64,000 nt of DNA, from contig NZ_CP009451.1 of NCBI RefSeq assembly GCF_000757825.1, forward strand, positions 1,054,001 to 1,118,000. The letters are read 5' to 3'. Below, one piece after another: positions 50,744 through 61,323 of the stretch. Position numbers and translations under genes: made by a program. The notes beneath the pieces are model-generated. The model did not search any database. It was not told the origin of the DNA and saw only the letters and a program-made list of their open reading frames with translations. The stretch is from Cedecea neteri (GTDB lineage: Bacteria > Pseudomonadota > Gammaproteobacteria > Enterobacterales > Enterobacteriaceae). Position 1 is the first letter of the stretch. The number at the start of each line of letters is the position of its first letter.

Positions 50744-51520
50744 TTATCCTTGGCTCTGCGGCTTAAACGCGGTTACGTGAATATAGCGGCCGAGACTGAT
50801 AAACGGCTCCTGCCGGCAATAACGCGTCTCCAGCGTCAGCAAATCGTCAAAACCATCTCGTTGTTTGTGTTTATCTCGCAGGTAGTCGTGGAACACCCGC
50901 ACGCCGGTTTTACCGGTAATTTGCCAGCCAATTTGCTCCAGCCAGTGGTAAACCTGTTCTGGCTGCAGCGGATTGTCGGGCGAAAGGGTTTTGCGCTTAT
51001 TTTTTTTCATCCCCTGCAGCACATATTCGAAGTTCCCGACGAACATGTTTCGCATCAGCAGGCCGTTTGCATTGTAGAACATTAGCGACAAAGTGCCGCC
51101 GGGACGCAAACAATCCCAAAGCGCTTTTAGCACGGCCTGAGGGTCAGTGACCCACTCGAGCACCGCATGAAACAATATCAGATCAACCGGGCTTTCCAAA
51201 CGTTGGGCCATATCCTGAGCGGCAGATTGTACAAAATGCATGTTGTCGCTCACACCTTTATCCTGGGCGAGCATTTTTGCACGTGCAATCATCCCGGCGG
51301 ACACATCACAAAGCACAACTTCATGACCCCGCTCGGCAAATCGGGTCGCCGTTTGCCCTTCCCCTCCGCCGGCATCCAGCACCCTTATGGCTGCAGGTTG
51401 GGTAGCAAGAAAAGCATCCAGATCCTGCCAGAGGATCGCCTGCCGCAACTGGCCTTTGGTTGTGCCATAGATATTGTGCGAAAACTTCTCGGCAATATCG
51501 TCAAAATTGCGGTCACCCAT
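50744..51520 (-). CDS. cmoM: tRNA 5-carboxymethoxyuridine methyltransferase CmoM
   Basis: 258 residues (E. coli SmtA/CmoM 261). It is a SAM-dependent methyltransferase that turns cmo5U34 into mcmo5U34 in certain tRNAs, widening wobble reading. I chose the start at 51520 (MGDRNFDDIAEKFSHNIYGTTKGQLRQ), matching E. coli; an ATG at 51556 would add 12 residues without homology. The SAM site is VLDAGGGEGQTATRFAERGHEVVLCDVS, with LILFHAVLEWVTDP as motif IV. It is the first gene of the muk operon. Confidence 0.96.
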   Translation of the reverse strand: MGDRNFDDIAEKFSHNIYGTTKGQLRQAILWQDLDAFLATQPAAIRVLDAGGGEGQTATRFAERGHEVVLCDVSAGMIARAKMLAQDKGVSDNMHFVQSAAQDMAQRLESPVDLILFHAVLEWVTDPQAVLKALWDCLRPGGTLSLMFYNANGLLMRNMFVGNFEYVLQGMKKNKRKTLSPDNPLQPEQVYHWLEQIGWQITGKTGVRVFHDYLRDKHKQRDGFDDLLTLETRYCRQEPFISLGRYIHVTAFKPQSQG

Positions 51521-51652
51521 GGGTACAGCTCCGTGGCAAAAGAGGTCATCTGACAAAACCGCTATTTTGGCACAGCCGGGACGAGAATGAACCCATCTGG
51601 TGTAATATCACAGGCGTTTACCTGCCGGATGGTTAAAAAGGATCCGAAATTC

Positions 51653-52429
51653 ATGCTTTTTATACTGAAAAAAATCATTGGCGGGATGTTGCTGCCCCTG
51701 CCTTTCCTGCTGTTGACCATGGGCGTTAGCCTGGCGCTGCTGTGGTTTACCCGCTGGCAGAAAACGGCCAAAGGATTACTTACCGCAAGCTGGCTGGTGC
51801 TTTTCCTGATTAGCCTGCAGCCCGTTGCCGACTGGATGTTAAAACCTATTGAAGACACTTACGCCACTCGCCAGCAGGGTGATAACGCGCGCTACATCGT
51901 GGTGCTGGGCGGCGGCTATACGTGGAACCCGGACTGGGCTCCCAGCTCCAACCTGATCAACAACAGTTTACCGCGACTCACCGAAGCGATTCGTCTGAAA
52001 CAGCTGAATCCAGGGGCAAAACTTATCTTTACCGGAGCCAGGGCGATGACCAATGCCGTTAGCACGGCGGAGGCCGGTGCCAGGGTTGCGGAAAGTCTTG
52101 GGATTTCCAGAGAGGACATCATCACCCTCGATTCCCCCAAAGATACTGAAGAGGAAGCGCACGCCGTGGCGAAGCTGATAGGCCAGCAGCCGTTTATCCT
52201 GGTGACATCCGCTTCGCATCTTCCACGCGCGATGATCTTCTTCACCCAAGCCGGGCTACATCCGCTCCCGGCACCGGCCAATCAGCTGGCGATAACCTCT
52301 CCGCTTAATCCGTGGGAGAAGGCTATCCCCGACTCGGTATGGCTGATGCACAGCGAGCGCGTGGGCTATGAAACGCTGGGACGCATCTGGCAATGGCTGA
52401 AAGGCTCCTCAGGAGAGCCAGGGCAGTAG
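51653..52429 (+). CDS. elyC: Envelope biogenesis factor ElyC
   Basis: 258 residues (E. coli 259). It is an inner-membrane protein with two N-terminal transmembrane segments (residues about 8-30 and 36-55) and a DUF218 domain: YIVVLGGGYTWNPDWAPSSNLINNSLPRLTEAIRL, STAEAGARVAESLGISREDIITLDSPKDTEEEA and VTSASHLPRAMIFF. In E. coli it is needed for cell-wall synthesis at low temperature and affects undecaprenyl-phosphate use. I chose the ATG at 51653 because the upstream in-frame ATGs have no family match. It is divergent from cmoM, and its last 21 bases overlap ycbJ. Confidence 0.95.
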   Translation: MLFILKKIIGGMLLPLPFLLLTMGVSLALLWFTRWQKTAKGLLTASWLVLFLISLQPVADWMLKPIEDTYATRQQGDNARYIVVLGGGYTWNPDWAPSSNLINNSLPRLTEAIRLKQLNPGAKLIFTGARAMTNAVSTAEAGARVAESLGISREDIITLDSPKDTEEEAHAVAKLIGQQPFILVTSASHLPRAMIFFTQAGLHPLPAPANQLAITSPLNPWEKAIPDSVWLMHSERVGYETLGRIWQWLKGSSGEPGQ

Positions 52430-53302
52430 CGACTTCGACGCATTATCAAAGACCGGCCGGTTCAAACGGCCGGTTTGCAACAGCTGAGCCACCTCATCCC
52501 ACAATACATACAGCCAGCGCCGCCACAGGAAAGACTCGGCTACCGGCGCGCGCTGCAGGTAGTGCCAAAGCAAACCCTCGGCCTGGCCCGGCTCAGCGAG
52601 GCGAAACAGTTCATATTCCCGCGGAGCCCATAGCATCACGCCGGGGTTCACCATCGCCAGCAGCTGATCGCTACGCGAATCCTTGAGCATACTGCGAAGG
52701 GAGAAGTTGCCGTGGATCAGCACGCAATTATCGCTAAAATCCTCGAACATTCGCGGCAGGCACTCACGGGTGCGAAACAGGATGCGTTTATCCTGCATCG
52801 TTAACCCCGTGTTCTGGTACTGATTGAGCGTGCTCCAGAGCACCTCTACCCGCTGGCGATACCAGTGCGGCCAGATATTTTCCTGTGTACTGTCCACATT
52901 GCCTACACAGCCGCTGCTGTCCACGCGATGCCAGGCAAGCAGGCCTTCAACAATCTGATCTTTCAGCTGCTCCCAGCGATTGGGCGTGCGGGTTGGTGCT
53001 TCGCCGGGAACGCCGCGCAGACGCTCCATCAGCAGAACATCCGGTCCAGGATGTTCTTCGTGAGTGAGCACGCCGTAAACCACCGGCATTCTCACCGTAC
53101 CGGAACGCGCCAGCATCGACATTTTCCACGCCAGCTGTGCCGCCAGGCCCGGCGAGGTAAAGCTTTTAGCCAGTAACGGCATGGCATGACCGCCGCTGTC
53201 GTAGAGCGACCAAAGCGCAGTTTCCGCATGCTCGCTAATGCACTCAATACGGCTTAGCTTCTCACCCAGCAGGTGGCTTAACTCCTTACGCAGCAATTCC
53301 AT
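52409..53302 (-). CDS. ycbJ: Phosphotransferase-like protein YcbJ
   Basis: 297 residues, the same as E. coli. The start at 53302 (MELLRKELSHLLGEKLSRIECISEHAETALWSLYD) matches the family; an ATG 21 codons upstream does not. The layout resembles aminoglycoside-phosphotransferase/kinase-like folds: an N-terminal lobe, GPDVLLMERLRG as a hinge-like strand, and CVLIHGNFSLRSML in place of the catalytic loop, where Asn stands where kinases have Asp. The function is unknown. It converges on elyC with a 21-base overlap, and its coding region contains a GC-rich palindrome (52452-52474). Confidence 0.92.
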   Translation of the reverse strand: MELLRKELSHLLGEKLSRIECISEHAETALWSLYDSGGHAMPLLAKSFTSPGLAAQLAWKMSMLARSGTVRMPVVYGVLTHEEHPGPDVLLMERLRGVPGEAPTRTPNRWEQLKDQIVEGLLAWHRVDSSGCVGNVDSTQENIWPHWYRQRVEVLWSTLNQYQNTGLTMQDKRILFRTRECLPRMFEDFSDNCVLIHGNFSLRSMLKDSRSDQLLAMVNPGVMLWAPREYELFRLAEPGQAEGLLWHYLQRAPVAESFLWRRWLYVLWDEVAQLLQTGRLNRPVFDNASKSLLPWLS

Positions 53303-53393
53303 ACCGATTTCCCCTGGTAATACTGTTGATTTAATAATGAGCGCACCAGGCGAAGTTGTCACCACTCCAGATCAACTGGATTTCAGAAAAAGA

Positions 53394-53418
53394 AAAACCG
53401 GCCTGTTTAGCCGGTTTT
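53394..53418 (-). terminator. kdsB terminator
   Basis: AAAACCGGC-CTGTTTA-GCCGGTTTT stem; on the minus strand followed by TCTTTTTCTG. It lies 21 bases after the kdsB stop. Confidence 0.9.
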
Positions 53419-53439
53419 ATGCTTCGCGCAGAAGGTGAA

Positions 53440-54186
53440 TTAACGCATCGCGAGACGAACGCGCTCCAGATCTTCCGGGGTATCCACGCCAATGCTCGGG
53501 ATGGCTTTCGCCACGGCAACGTGAATTTTTTCGCCGTTCCACAAGACGCGAAGCTGCTCAAGCATTTCGATTTGCTCGAGCTGGCTCGGCTCCCAGCTGA
53601 CATAGCGGCGGATAAAACCGGCGCGGTAGCCATAAATGCCGATGTGACGCAGGAAGGTATCGCCAATCTGTTCGCGGGAAGCGGCAAAGCGTTCACGATC
53701 CCACGGAATTGTTGCGCGTGAAAAATAGAGCGCATAGCCCTGTGCATCCATGACGACCTTAACCGCATTTGGGTTAAACGCTTCTTCGGCTGATTCGATA
53801 GGCACCGCAAGCGTCGCCATACCGGCTTTACTGTTAGCGACGTTGTTCGCAACCTGCTGAATAATCACCGGCGGGATCATTGGCTCGTCACCCTGCACGT
53901 TCACAATAACCGTGTCATCGCTGAAACCACATTTCTCGATAACCTCAGCCAGACGTTCGGTTCCGGACTGGTGATCGGGGCTGGTCAGGCAAACTTCTCC
54001 ACCTGCCGCTTCGACAACGCGAGCAACTTCCGAATGATCGGTCGCGACGATAATACGCTCAGCGCCGGATTCACGAGCGCGATCCAGCACATGCAGGACC
54101 ATCGCTTTACCGTTGATGTCTTTTAAAGGTTTACCCGGCAGGCGCGTGGACGCATAGCGTGCGGGAATAATGGCGACAAAACTCAT
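53440..54186 (-). CDS. kdsB: CMP-KDO synthetase
   Basis: 248 residues, the same as E. coli. It activates KDO with CTP for lipopolysaccharide core synthesis. It is a nucleotidyltransferase fold with [37 protein letters not shown] at the CTP loop, [15 protein letters not shown] binding metal, and [35 protein letters not shown]. The start overlaps the ycaR stop by 4 bases. Confidence 0.99.
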   Translation of the reverse strand: MSFVAIIPARYASTRLPGKPLKDINGKAMVLHVLDRARESGAERIIVATDHSEVARVVEAAGGEVCLTSPDHQSGTERLAEVIEKCGFSDDTVIVNVQGDEPMIPPVIIQQVANNVANSKAGMATLAVPIESAEEAFNPNAVKVVMDAQGYALYFSRATIPWDRERFAASREQIGDTFLRHIGIYGYRAGFIRRYVSWEPSQLEQIEMLEQLRVLWNGEKIHVAVAKAIPSIGVDTPEDLERVRLAMR

Positions 54187-54365
54187 GGATTGGTCTCGTC
54201 TGAAGTCAGCGTACGGGCTTCACTTTCCAGCAAAACGGGAATACCGTCACGCAGCGGGTAGGCCAGGCCATCCGGCTTGCAGATAAGCTCTTGCTTTTCC
54301 TGATTATAGTAGAGCTTGCCGTTACAGACCGGGCAGGCAATGATTTCAAGTAAACGACTTTCCAT
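54183..54365 (-). CDS. ycaR: Small Trm112-like protein YcaR
   Basis: 60 residues, the same as E. coli. It is a Trm112/UPF0434-like small protein with one CPVC motif ([20 protein letters not shown]) and the pattern [15 protein letters not shown]. Trm112 proteins often partner methyltransferases, but no partner is known here. It is coupled to kdsB by a 4-base overlap (ATGA). Confidence 0.96.
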   Translation of the reverse strand: MESRLLEIIACPVCNGKLYYNQEKQELICKPDGLAYPLRDGIPVLLESEARTLTSDETNP

Positions 54366-54413
54366 AATTACTCCAGATGAGTGCCATCAACGGCACCAGA
54401 ATAGCATAAATGA

Positions 54414-55646
54414 CTAGCCCGCCGGGGCCATTTCCCAGCCTGTTCCCCAGCTTTCTCTCAGTTCTGCAGGCAGGACGCCGAAGGTAAGATGCGTAGCCGA
54501 TTGCCAGCGTGCAAAATCGCTCAGCGCGCCACGCAGGCCTGCCTGCAAAGAGTCTGTCACCTTAATGCCCTCTTCAAGGTAGAGGCTTATCACCTCCAGT
54601 TCGCCCTGCTTGCGGTGCATTTTGGCATCCATCCTGCCGACCAGCACACCTTTATGCAGCAGCGGCAGAACAAAGTAGCCAAAGCGGCGTTTTTCCGCGG
54701 GGGTATAACATTCGAGGCGGTAAGAAAAGTTAAACAGCGCCTCGGCTCTGCGGCGATCCCAAACCACCGGGTCAAACGGTGACAGCACCGCGCTGTGGGT
54801 GGCATTAAGCTGATTTTGCTGCGCTTTCTCCAGCTGTGGCAACAGCGAATGATGCACCAGCATCTCGCCCAGCTTATCAACCTGAACGCGAATAACATTG
54901 CCCGATAAGAGCCAGGCTTCAACCAGGGGCTTTAAGGCCAGATTTTTCAGCCGATAGTAATCCGCCAGCCATTCAGGGCGAAAGATCCCTAAGCTACGGG
55001 CGCTGTTTTCAAGCATCTGTCGCTCAGCCTCAGCTTGGCTAACAAGATGCAGGGCATCGTCCCAGTGCGGCATAACCCGATGGGTTAAATCATAAACGCG
55101 CTGGAAGTTTCGCCGCCCGGTAACCATAACCTCCCCGGCGGTAAACAGCCCTTCGAGGTGTTTTTTCTGCGGCTTCCATTCCCACCAGCCGCCTGCGCCT
55201 TTACGCGGATGTTCAAAGTCGGCGGAGCGTACAGGGCCGTTCTCTGCGATATAAGCGAGTAACTGCCTGATGTCTTCCGCATGCTCTTTCATCCACTCAG
55301 GACGGTATTTCCAACCCATGTTTTCCGGGCTCAGCATTCGGTGGCGGATAAGCGAAAAATCTTTTTTCGGCAGGAAACAGGCTTCATGGGCCCAGTATTC
55401 AATCAGCTCGCCGTTTGCCAGCGCCCCATCTAACCAGCCGGGTTCAAAGTGCCCAAGGCGGCTGAATAACACCAGATACGGACTGCGGGCTACGATATTG
55501 ATGGTATCAATCTGGAGCAGCGACATGCGGGAGATAGCGTCGGCAACGTCAGAGGGACGCGCCCGGCGGCGAGGTTTTTGCAGCAGCCCCTGGGCCGCAA
55601 GGTGCAGATTCCGGGCTGCTCGTAATGAAAGTTGCACAACGGTCAT
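54414..55646 (-). CDS. ycaQ: Interstrand crosslink DNA glycosylase YcaQ
   Basis: 410 residues, the same as E. coli. YcaQ (AlkX) is an HTH_42-family DNA glycosylase that unhooks interstrand crosslinks. The N-terminal winged-helix array is visible (LSLRAARNLHLAAQGLLQKPRRRARPSDVADAISRMSLLQIDTINIVARSPYLVLFSRLG), and the catalytic QxD-type motif lies in LLQIDTIN. I chose the start at 55646 (MTVVQLSLRAARN) by alignment; an ATG at 55670 adds eight residues. It lies between lpxK (42-base gap) and ycaR (48-base gap) on the same strand. Confidence 0.94.
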   Translation of the reverse strand: MTVVQLSLRAARNLHLAAQGLLQKPRRRARPSDVADAISRMSLLQIDTINIVARSPYLVLFSRLGHFEPGWLDGALANGELIEYWAHEACFLPKKDFSLIRHRMLSPENMGWKYRPEWMKEHAEDIRQLLAYIAENGPVRSADFEHPRKGAGGWWEWKPQKKHLEGLFTAGEVMVTGRRNFQRVYDLTHRVMPHWDDALHLVSQAEAERQMLENSARSLGIFRPEWLADYYRLKNLALKPLVEAWLLSGNVIRVQVDKLGEMLVHHSLLPQLEKAQQNQLNATHSAVLSPFDPVVWDRRRAEALFNFSYRLECYTPAEKRRFGYFVLPLLHKGVLVGRMDAKMHRKQGELEVISLYLEEGIKVTDSLQAGLRGALSDFARWQSATHLTFGVLPAELRESWGTGWEMAPAG

Positions 55647-55688
55647 GGCACACCTGTAATCAGCGAACAAATAACCGGTGCCGCAAAA

Positions 55689-56672
55689 CTAACGCACCAG
55701 CCCCAATAACTCCTTGAGCAGCGTTTCAGCGAGGGGTGAATCTAGCTGCGCATCGACCGGCAAATACCACCAGTTTGCATGCCCTTCGGCGAAGGCACGG
55801 CATTTCACCGCATCTTTTTCCGTCATCATTACCGTTTGGTTAGCCGGCGCAATATTCAGCATATCCTGTTCGGTAATCGCCTGGTGATCGGCCAGCGCAA
55901 CGGTTTTTACCGGCGTGATGCCGGCCTGTTCCAGCGTAGCAAAGAAACGCGGTGGATGGCCGATACCGGCCATAGCCACAACGTCGCTGAAATCCGCCAA
56001 CGGGCGACGCTCACCGCTGAGAACGTTAATGGCAAGCCCTGGTTTAAGACGCATGGCAATTTCACCAGCCAGAGATTCACCGCCGTTAACGATAACGGCA
56101 TCTACGCTGCGCAGGCGCCCTGCTCTTTCGCGCATTGGCCCTGCGGGTAACCACCAGCCGTTACCAAAACGACGTACGCCGTCGATAACAACAATTTCTT
56201 TATCACGAGCCAGGGCGTAATGCTGCAAACCATCGTCGGTGATAATAATTTGCGGAGCCGCAGACTTCAGCAAGGCTTTCACAGCCTCGCTGCGTTTTGG
56301 GGCAACGGCGACCGGCGCACCGGTACGCTGGAAGATAAGCACTGGCTCATCCCCGGCTTCAGAAGGTGTAGTTTGTGCGTTAAGCACCAGAGGATAAGCG
56401 GCGGCTTTGCCACCGTAACCACGAGACACCACGCCCACGCGAACGCCACGCTGCTGCAGTTGCTCTACAAGCCAGATGACGACCGGCGTTTTTCCGTTGC
56501 CGCCCGCCGTCAGGTTCCCAACCACAACAACAGGCACCGGAGCACGCCAGGAGGTACGCAAGCCTATGCGATAAGACAGGCGGATAGCGCCGCTGACCAG
56601 GCCATACAGCCAGGAAAGCGGCAACAGCAGCAGGTAGAGAGGCGATTTTCCCGACCAGATACGCTCTATCAT
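55689..56672 (-). CDS. lpxK: Tetraacyldisaccharide 4'-kinase LpxK
   Basis: 327 residues (E. coli 328). It phosphorylates the lipid A precursor to make lipid IVA at the inner membrane. An N-terminal membrane helix ([21 protein letters not shown]) is followed by Walker [20 protein letters not shown], the Walker B-like [15 protein letters not shown], and [15 protein letters not shown] near the C-terminus. It overlaps msbA by 4 bases (ATGA), as in E. coli, so the kinase and the lipid A flippase are made together. Confidence 0.98.
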   Translation of the reverse strand: MIERIWSGKSPLYLLLLPLSWLYGLVSGAIRLSYRIGLRTSWRAPVPVVVVGNLTAGGNGKTPVVIWLVEQLQQRGVRVGVVSRGYGGKAAAYPLVLNAQTTPSEAGDEPVLIFQRTGAPVAVAPKRSEAVKALLKSAAPQIIITDDGLQHYALARDKEIVVIDGVRRFGNGWWLPAGPMRERAGRLRSVDAVIVNGGESLAGEIAMRLKPGLAINVLSGERRPLADFSDVVAMAGIGHPPRFFATLEQAGITPVKTVALADHQAITEQDMLNIAPANQTVMMTEKDAVKCRAFAEGHANWWYLPVDAQLDSPLAETLLKELLGLVR

Positions 56673-58417
56673 TCGCCGAATTGCATCTTATGCAGCTGGG
56701 CGTAAACCCCGCGATGAGCCAGCAGCTCCTGGTGAGGGCCACGCTCAACGATGCGGCCATCTTCCACCACCACGATTTCGTCCGCCTGCTCGATAGTGGA
56801 CAGACGGTGGGCGATAACCAGTGAAGTACGGTTTTTCTGCAGTTCATCCAGCGCGGCCTGGATAGCGCGTTCGGACTCGGTATCAAGCGCAGAGGTCGCT
56901 TCATCCAGAATCAGGATTGGGCTATCACGCAGCAGCGCACGGGCGATAGCGATACGCTGGCGCTGACCGCCGGAAAGCAGCACGCCGTTTTCACCAATCA
57001 CGGTATCAAGCCCGTTATCCATCTTGCTGATGAAGTCCATGGCGTAGGCCATACGTGCGGCCTTTTCGATATCTTCGCGCGAAAACTGCTCGGTGCGAGC
57101 GTAGGCAATGTTATTGGCGATAGTGTCATTGAACAGATGAACGTTCTGGGAGACTAACGCAACCTGGTTACGCAGCGAGGCAAGGGTATACTCGCGGATG
57201 TCCTGACCATCAATCAGAATACTGCCTTTTTCCTGCTCGTAGAAACGGGTGATCAGGCTGGCAATCGTCGATTTACCGGAGCCAGAACGCCCAACCAGAG
57301 CAACGGTTTTGCCTGCCGGAATGATCAGGTTGATGTCACGCAGGGCCGGAACATCACGCCCTGGATAGGTGAAAGTAACATCGCGGAATTCAACATCGCC
57401 TTTAGAGCGTTCGATAACCAGTTTGCCACTGTCTTTTTCCTGCTCGGAATCGAGGATAGAGAACAGCGTCTGGCAGGCGGCCATTCCGCGCTGGAACTGG
57501 GCGTTAACGTTAGTCAGCGACTTCAGCGGGCGCATCAGCGCAATCATGGAAGAGAAGACGACCGTGATGGTCCCTGCAGTGAGCGTTTCCATCACGCTTG
57601 GGAAGCTTGCGGCATACAGCACAAAGGCTAAAGCGAATGAAGCAATCAGCTGAATAATCGGGTCAGAAATAGAGGAAGCAGAAACCAGCTTCATCCCCTG
57701 GTTACGCATGCGGTTACTGACCTTGTCGAAGCGTTCGGTTTCCACCTGCTGGCCGCCGAAGATGAGCACTTCTTTATGGCCCTTCAGCATCTGCTCGGCG
57801 CTGGTTGTCACCTGCCCCATGGTGTTTTGCATATTTTTACTGATATTGCGGAAGCGCTTAGAAACAAAGCGAATAGCAAACGAGACGATTGGGGCCAGCA
57901 CGATTAAAATCACCGACAGCTGCCAGCTGTACCAGAACATCAGCACAAACAGGCCAATGATAGAGGCGCCTTCACGCACCACGGTTATCAGCGCGCTTGA
58001 GGAAGAAGAAGCCACCTGTTCGGAATCGTAGGTAATGCGCGACAGCAGCGTCCCCGTAGATTGCTGATCGAAGAAGGCGACAGGCATGCCCATCATATGG
58101 CTGAACAGACGACGACGCATGTTCATGACCACCATTCCCGATACCCATGAAATGCAGTAGCTGGAGACATAGCTTGTGATGCCACGCAGCACCATCAGGG
58201 CAATAACGGCCAGCGGCATCCATATCAGCACTGACGAGTCCGTTTTACCAAAACCATCATCCAGTAATGGTTTAAGCAGCGAAAGCATGTAGGTATCGCT
58301 CGCAGCATTAAGGATTAACGCTATCCCAGCCACAATCAGACCCGTTCTAAATGGGGATATCATCGGCCAGAGCCGGCGGAAAGTCTGCCACGTGGAGAGA
58401 TCTTTATCGTTCTGCAT
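56669..58417 (-). CDS. msbA: Lipid A-core flippase MsbA
   Basis: 582 residues, the same as E. coli. It is a homodimeric ABC exporter that flips core-lipid A across the inner membrane. I chose the start at 58417 ([23 protein letters not shown]); a longer reading to 58543 would run into comEC. Six transmembrane helices occupy residues about 20-320. The nucleotide-binding domain has Walker [10 protein letters not shown] (near 376-384), signature [15 protein letters not shown], Walker [13 protein letters not shown] and switch His in AHRLST. It is 37 bases downstream of comEC. Confidence 0.99.
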   Translation of the reverse strand: MQNDKDLSTWQTFRRLWPMISPFRTGLIVAGIALILNAASDTYMLSLLKPLLDDGFGKTDSSVLIWMPLAVIALMVLRGITSYVSSYCISWVSGMVVMNMRRRLFSHMMGMPVAFFDQQSTGTLLSRITYDSEQVASSSSSALITVVREGASIIGLFVLMFWYSWQLSVILIVLAPIVSFAIRFVSKRFRNISKNMQNTMGQVTTSAEQMLKGHKEVLIFGGQQVETERFDKVSNRMRNQGMKLVSASSISDPIIQLIASFALAFVLYAASFPSVMETLTAGTITVVFSSMIALMRPLKSLTNVNAQFQRGMAACQTLFSILDSEQEKDSGKLVIERSKGDVEFRDVTFTYPGRDVPALRDINLIIPAGKTVALVGRSGSGKSTIASLITRFYEQEKGSILIDGQDIREYTLASLRNQVALVSQNVHLFNDTIANNIAYARTEQFSREDIEKAARMAYAMDFISKMDNGLDTVIGENGVLLSGGQRQRIAIARALLRDSPILILDEATSALDTESERAIQAALDELQKNRTSLVIAHRLSTIEQADEIVVVEDGRIVERGPHQELLAHRGVYAQLHKMQFGE

Positions 58418-58454
58418 TAAGTCGAACCAGCCTTTTATGAAATAGCCGCATATT

Positions 58455-60728
58455 CTACCCATTATCACGGGTGACGCCAAACCACTGATGATACCAACGG
58501 CGCAATATTTGTTCTCTAAAGCCAGAGATTTGCCATTTATCACCCTTTATTTCAATTGTCAGCTGCCCTGACTGCGCGGTGTCGTGCCATTGATAACCGT
58601 ATTTTCGGTAGAGATCGATTATCTTTGGCGACGGTAACCTCCAGGCGTTATAGCGCGAAGTTGAAGCCAGCGCCATGCGACCGGACACCGCCCGGAGCAG
58701 CGGCCCGCTGGATGATGTTCGGCTTCCGTGATGAGGAACCTGCAAAATATCGGCTTTTAACGTTTGCCAGCGCTTTCTTAGCATAGCCAATTCTGCACTT
58801 GCCTCTATATCTCCCGTCAGCAACAGGCTAAAGCCACCCAGGCTGACCTTCACTACGCAGGAGCGATAATTTCCGGTTCCCTCATACCCTTCCGGTGGCC
58901 ACAGAACATCGAACTGAATCCCCTGCCACTGCCATTGTTGGGGGCGAAAGCAGCGTTCATGCCCTTTCCAGCGCAAAGGGCTACGAATACTTAGCGCCGG
59001 CCACTGCTGCTGAAGGCTTTTTAGTCCGCCAATATGGTCAAGATGTTCGTGGCTGACAATCACCTGCTCAGGCTGCAGGTTACGCCATTTTAACCACGGA
59101 ATAATCACGGCTCTTGCCGCATCACCGCCTGGCCATGCATTTCCCGTGTCGTAAAGTAATGCCTTCCCTTCTCGTTCGATAACAACCGCGAGTCCATGCC
59201 CGACATCAAGCATATGAACGGCCCAGCTATTGGCATCGTTTTTACGCCAAAAAGGAAACGTCATTAAAAGCAGCACCGTTGCCACCGTTACAGAAGAACT
59301 TCGCCAAACGCCTGTCCGCCACACCATCACGGCCCACCAGGCAATGAACGCCAAAAATTGATAGCGGCGATCCACCTCCCTCCAGCCTTGAGGTAAACCG
59401 ACCAAAAGTGCAAATACGCCTGCCAGCGATTTATCCGCCAGAGACCAAATCCACTCGCCAATCCCCGGTAACTCCCCAAATACCATTCCAGCCAGTATCA
59501 AAGGAACGCTAACGAACGTAATCAAAGGCACGGCGAAGAGATTGGCTGCCAGCGAGGTCAGGCTTACGCCGTGAAATAAAACCACCTGAAGTGGAATAAG
59601 CAGTAACGTGACGCCCGTTTGTAGGTAAAGCAGATCGACAAAAGGCCGAAGCCAGCGATTGATGGCCATACGCGGCAGCGGCACCCACTGATACCAAAAG
59701 ATAAGCCCGCAGACCGCAAGAGCAGACAGCCAAAAACTCTCCGCCAAAATAGCCAGCGGTTCACTAAACACAATGCCGGCCACACAGCAAAGCAGGACTT
59801 CCCACGAGGACCACTTTCTGCCGCTAAGACGTAGCACCAGCCAGATCCCCATACCGACCAGGGTTCTTACGGCAGGAGGATTCATGCCCGACAGCCAGGT
59901 ATAAAATAGCGCGATGCTAAAGCTCATTAACAGGGGAAAACGATAGCCGATCAGGAAGGTCGGTAGGCAAAACTGTAGCGCCCGCGCAAACAGCCAGCCA
60001 ATGCCCCCGGCTAACGCAATGTGCAAGCCAGAAATTGCCATGAGATGCGCGGTGCCGGTGTAACGCATAATTTTTTTGACATCATCGCTAACGTCTATCC
60101 GCTCACCAAACCCCAGGGCAATAATGACGCCCTGCCATGGCAGATGCGCAGTGGCGTTTTTGGCTCGCTGTAGCCATTTCCCGCGAAGATTACAGCGTTC
60201 GGATAAGAGGTTGGCCTTCAGCACGCTGCCGTTAAACGGCAGAAGCTGTGAAAGCGCGTAACGCTGACCATTAAAACCACCCTCGTTAAGCTGCGAATGA
60301 ACCGGGCGAAGCCTTAGCGTCATCTGCCAGATCTGCCCTTCGCAGGCGGACTCAGGCAGATTGCTATTTCTTAATACCACGCCAGGCGCAGGAAACAGAT
60401 AGCGCTGGTCCAGCTTCACTATCTGTATCTCATGCCGTTTTTCACCATCGCTGCGCGTAATTCTCACCTGGGCAGTCAGCGGTTTTTGCCCAAAATCAGC
60501 AAACACGTCCAGCATTTGCCTCGCGGCCAGAAGGCTCCAGCTCAGTAATAGAAGGTACAGCACCAGATAACGTACCCAGCGCAGGCGACCAAACATTCCG
60601 GCCAACCCCAGAGCAATAGCCAGAAGCAGAAGAATGCCATCTCTTTCCGGGATAACCGGTAGCCATAGCAGAGGAAGAGAACTAAACAGAACGGCGCCGG
60701 CAACCGTGGGTATTGAAAACACATCCAC
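58455..60728 (-). CDS. comEC: DNA-uptake channel protein ComEC (Rec2/YcaI)
   Basis: 757 residues (E. coli YcaI 754). It is the inner-membrane channel for single-stranded DNA uptake in competent bacteria. An OB-like periplasmic region (about 60-190), the Competence multi-helix membrane domain ([36 protein letters not shown]) and a C-terminal metallo-beta-lactamase-like domain ([45 protein letters not shown]) are all present and unbroken. Identity to E. coli is only moderate. Expression of this class is usually driven by Sxy/CRP-S. Confidence 0.95.
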   Translation of the reverse strand: MDVFSIPTVAGAVLFSSLPLLWLPVIPERDGILLLLAIALGLAGMFGRLRWVRYLVLYLLLLSWSLLAARQMLDVFADFGQKPLTAQVRITRSDGEKRHEIQIVKLDQRYLFPAPGVVLRNSNLPESACEGQIWQMTLRLRPVHSQLNEGGFNGQRYALSQLLPFNGSVLKANLLSERCNLRGKWLQRAKNATAHLPWQGVIIALGFGERIDVSDDVKKIMRYTGTAHLMAISGLHIALAGGIGWLFARALQFCLPTFLIGYRFPLLMSFSIALFYTWLSGMNPPAVRTLVGMGIWLVLRLSGRKWSSWEVLLCCVAGIVFSEPLAILAESFWLSALAVCGLIFWYQWVPLPRMAINRWLRPFVDLLYLQTGVTLLLIPLQVVLFHGVSLTSLAANLFAVPLITFVSVPLILAGMVFGELPGIGEWIWSLADKSLAGVFALLVGLPQGWREVDRRYQFLAFIAWWAVMVWRTGVWRSSSVTVATVLLLMTFPFWRKNDANSWAVHMLDVGHGLAVVIEREGKALLYDTGNAWPGGDAARAVIIPWLKWRNLQPEQVIVSHEHLDHIGGLKSLQQQWPALSIRSPLRWKGHERCFRPQQWQWQGIQFDVLWPPEGYEGTGNYRSCVVKVSLGGFSLLLTGDIEASAELAMLRKRWQTLKADILQVPHHGSRTSSSGPLLRAVSGRMALASTSRYNAWRLPSPKIIDLYRKYGYQWHDTAQSGQLTIEIKGDKWQISGFREQILRRWYHQWFGVTRDNG

Positions 60729-60877
60729 CTCCTTGTTACAGGCAGTGTGCGCCAGTCTTGTTGTAGAGTCAGAAAGTTATCAGGAGAATACGAGATGGAT
60801 TGGGCAACTTACGCCAGGTAAACAACGTTGCGCTGCCGTTGTGGATAACGGCTCGCAAAATAGCGGTACAGGCAAAA

Positions 60878-60905
60878 AAAATGGCACCTCATATGAGGTG
60901 CCATT
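60878..60905 (-). terminator. ihfB terminator
   Basis: A 28-base perfect palindrome AAATGGCACCTCAT/ATGAGGTGCCATTT, followed on the minus strand by a run of T (60872-60880). It lies 18 bases after the ihfB stop. The spacer on to comEC (60729-60877) shows no further gene. Confidence 0.95.
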
Positions 60906-60923
60906 TCTGCTAAATCTAAAGAA

Positions 60924-61208
60924 TTAGCCATAAATATTGGCGCGGTCACGCAACTCTTTACCTGGCTTAAAGTGCGGAACGTATTTACCTTCCAGATCCA
61001 CTTTGTCGCCGGTTTTTGGGTTACGTCCGGTGCGAGGAGCGCGATAGTGTAAGGAGAAACTGCCGAAACCCCGGATTTCAATACGTTCACCCTCGGCGAG
61101 CGTAGAGGCCATATGCTCCAGCATTTCTTTCACCGCATCTTCTACCGCTTTTGCAGGGATGTGAGATTGCTGGGTTGCAAGTCTTTCGATCAATTCTGAC
61201 TTGGTCAT
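60924..61208 (-). CDS. ihfB: Integration host factor subunit beta
   Basis: 94 residues, the same as E. coli. With IhfA it forms IHF, which bends DNA sharply at specific sites in transcription, recombination and replication. The start at 61208 ([30 protein letters not shown]) follows a GGAGGAATC ribosome site. The beta-arm region [41 protein letters not shown] carries the conserved proline-containing tip (RTGRNPKTG) that intercalates into DNA. It follows rpsA, with a terminator-like hairpin between. Confidence 0.99.
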   Translation of the reverse strand: MTKSELIERLATQQSHIPAKAVEDAVKEMLEHMASTLAEGERIEIRGFGSFSLHYRAPRTGRNPKTGDKVDLEGKYVPHFKPGKELRDRANIYG

Positions 61209-61260
61209 GATTCCTCCGGTTTCCATTCAGGAAAATTAGCTTACAGCTCTCAATCGAACA

Positions 61261-61280
61261 AGGGCGGCCGAAGCCGCCCT
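61261..61280 (-). terminator. rpsA-ihfB intergenic hairpin
   Basis: AGGGCGGC-CGAA-GCCGCCCT strong stem-loop, 43 bases after the rpsA stop. The minus strand continues TTGTTCG, a weak T-run, so termination may be partial. Confidence 0.7.
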
Positions 61281-61323
61281 GATTTTATACCCTGGCAGAA
61301 GCCGGGATACAACGCTCGGACGA

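Noticed and set aside
58418..58543. 42-residue N-terminal extension of MsbA
   Set aside because: It would overlap the end of comEC and has no homology. The ATG at 58417 gives the exact family length.
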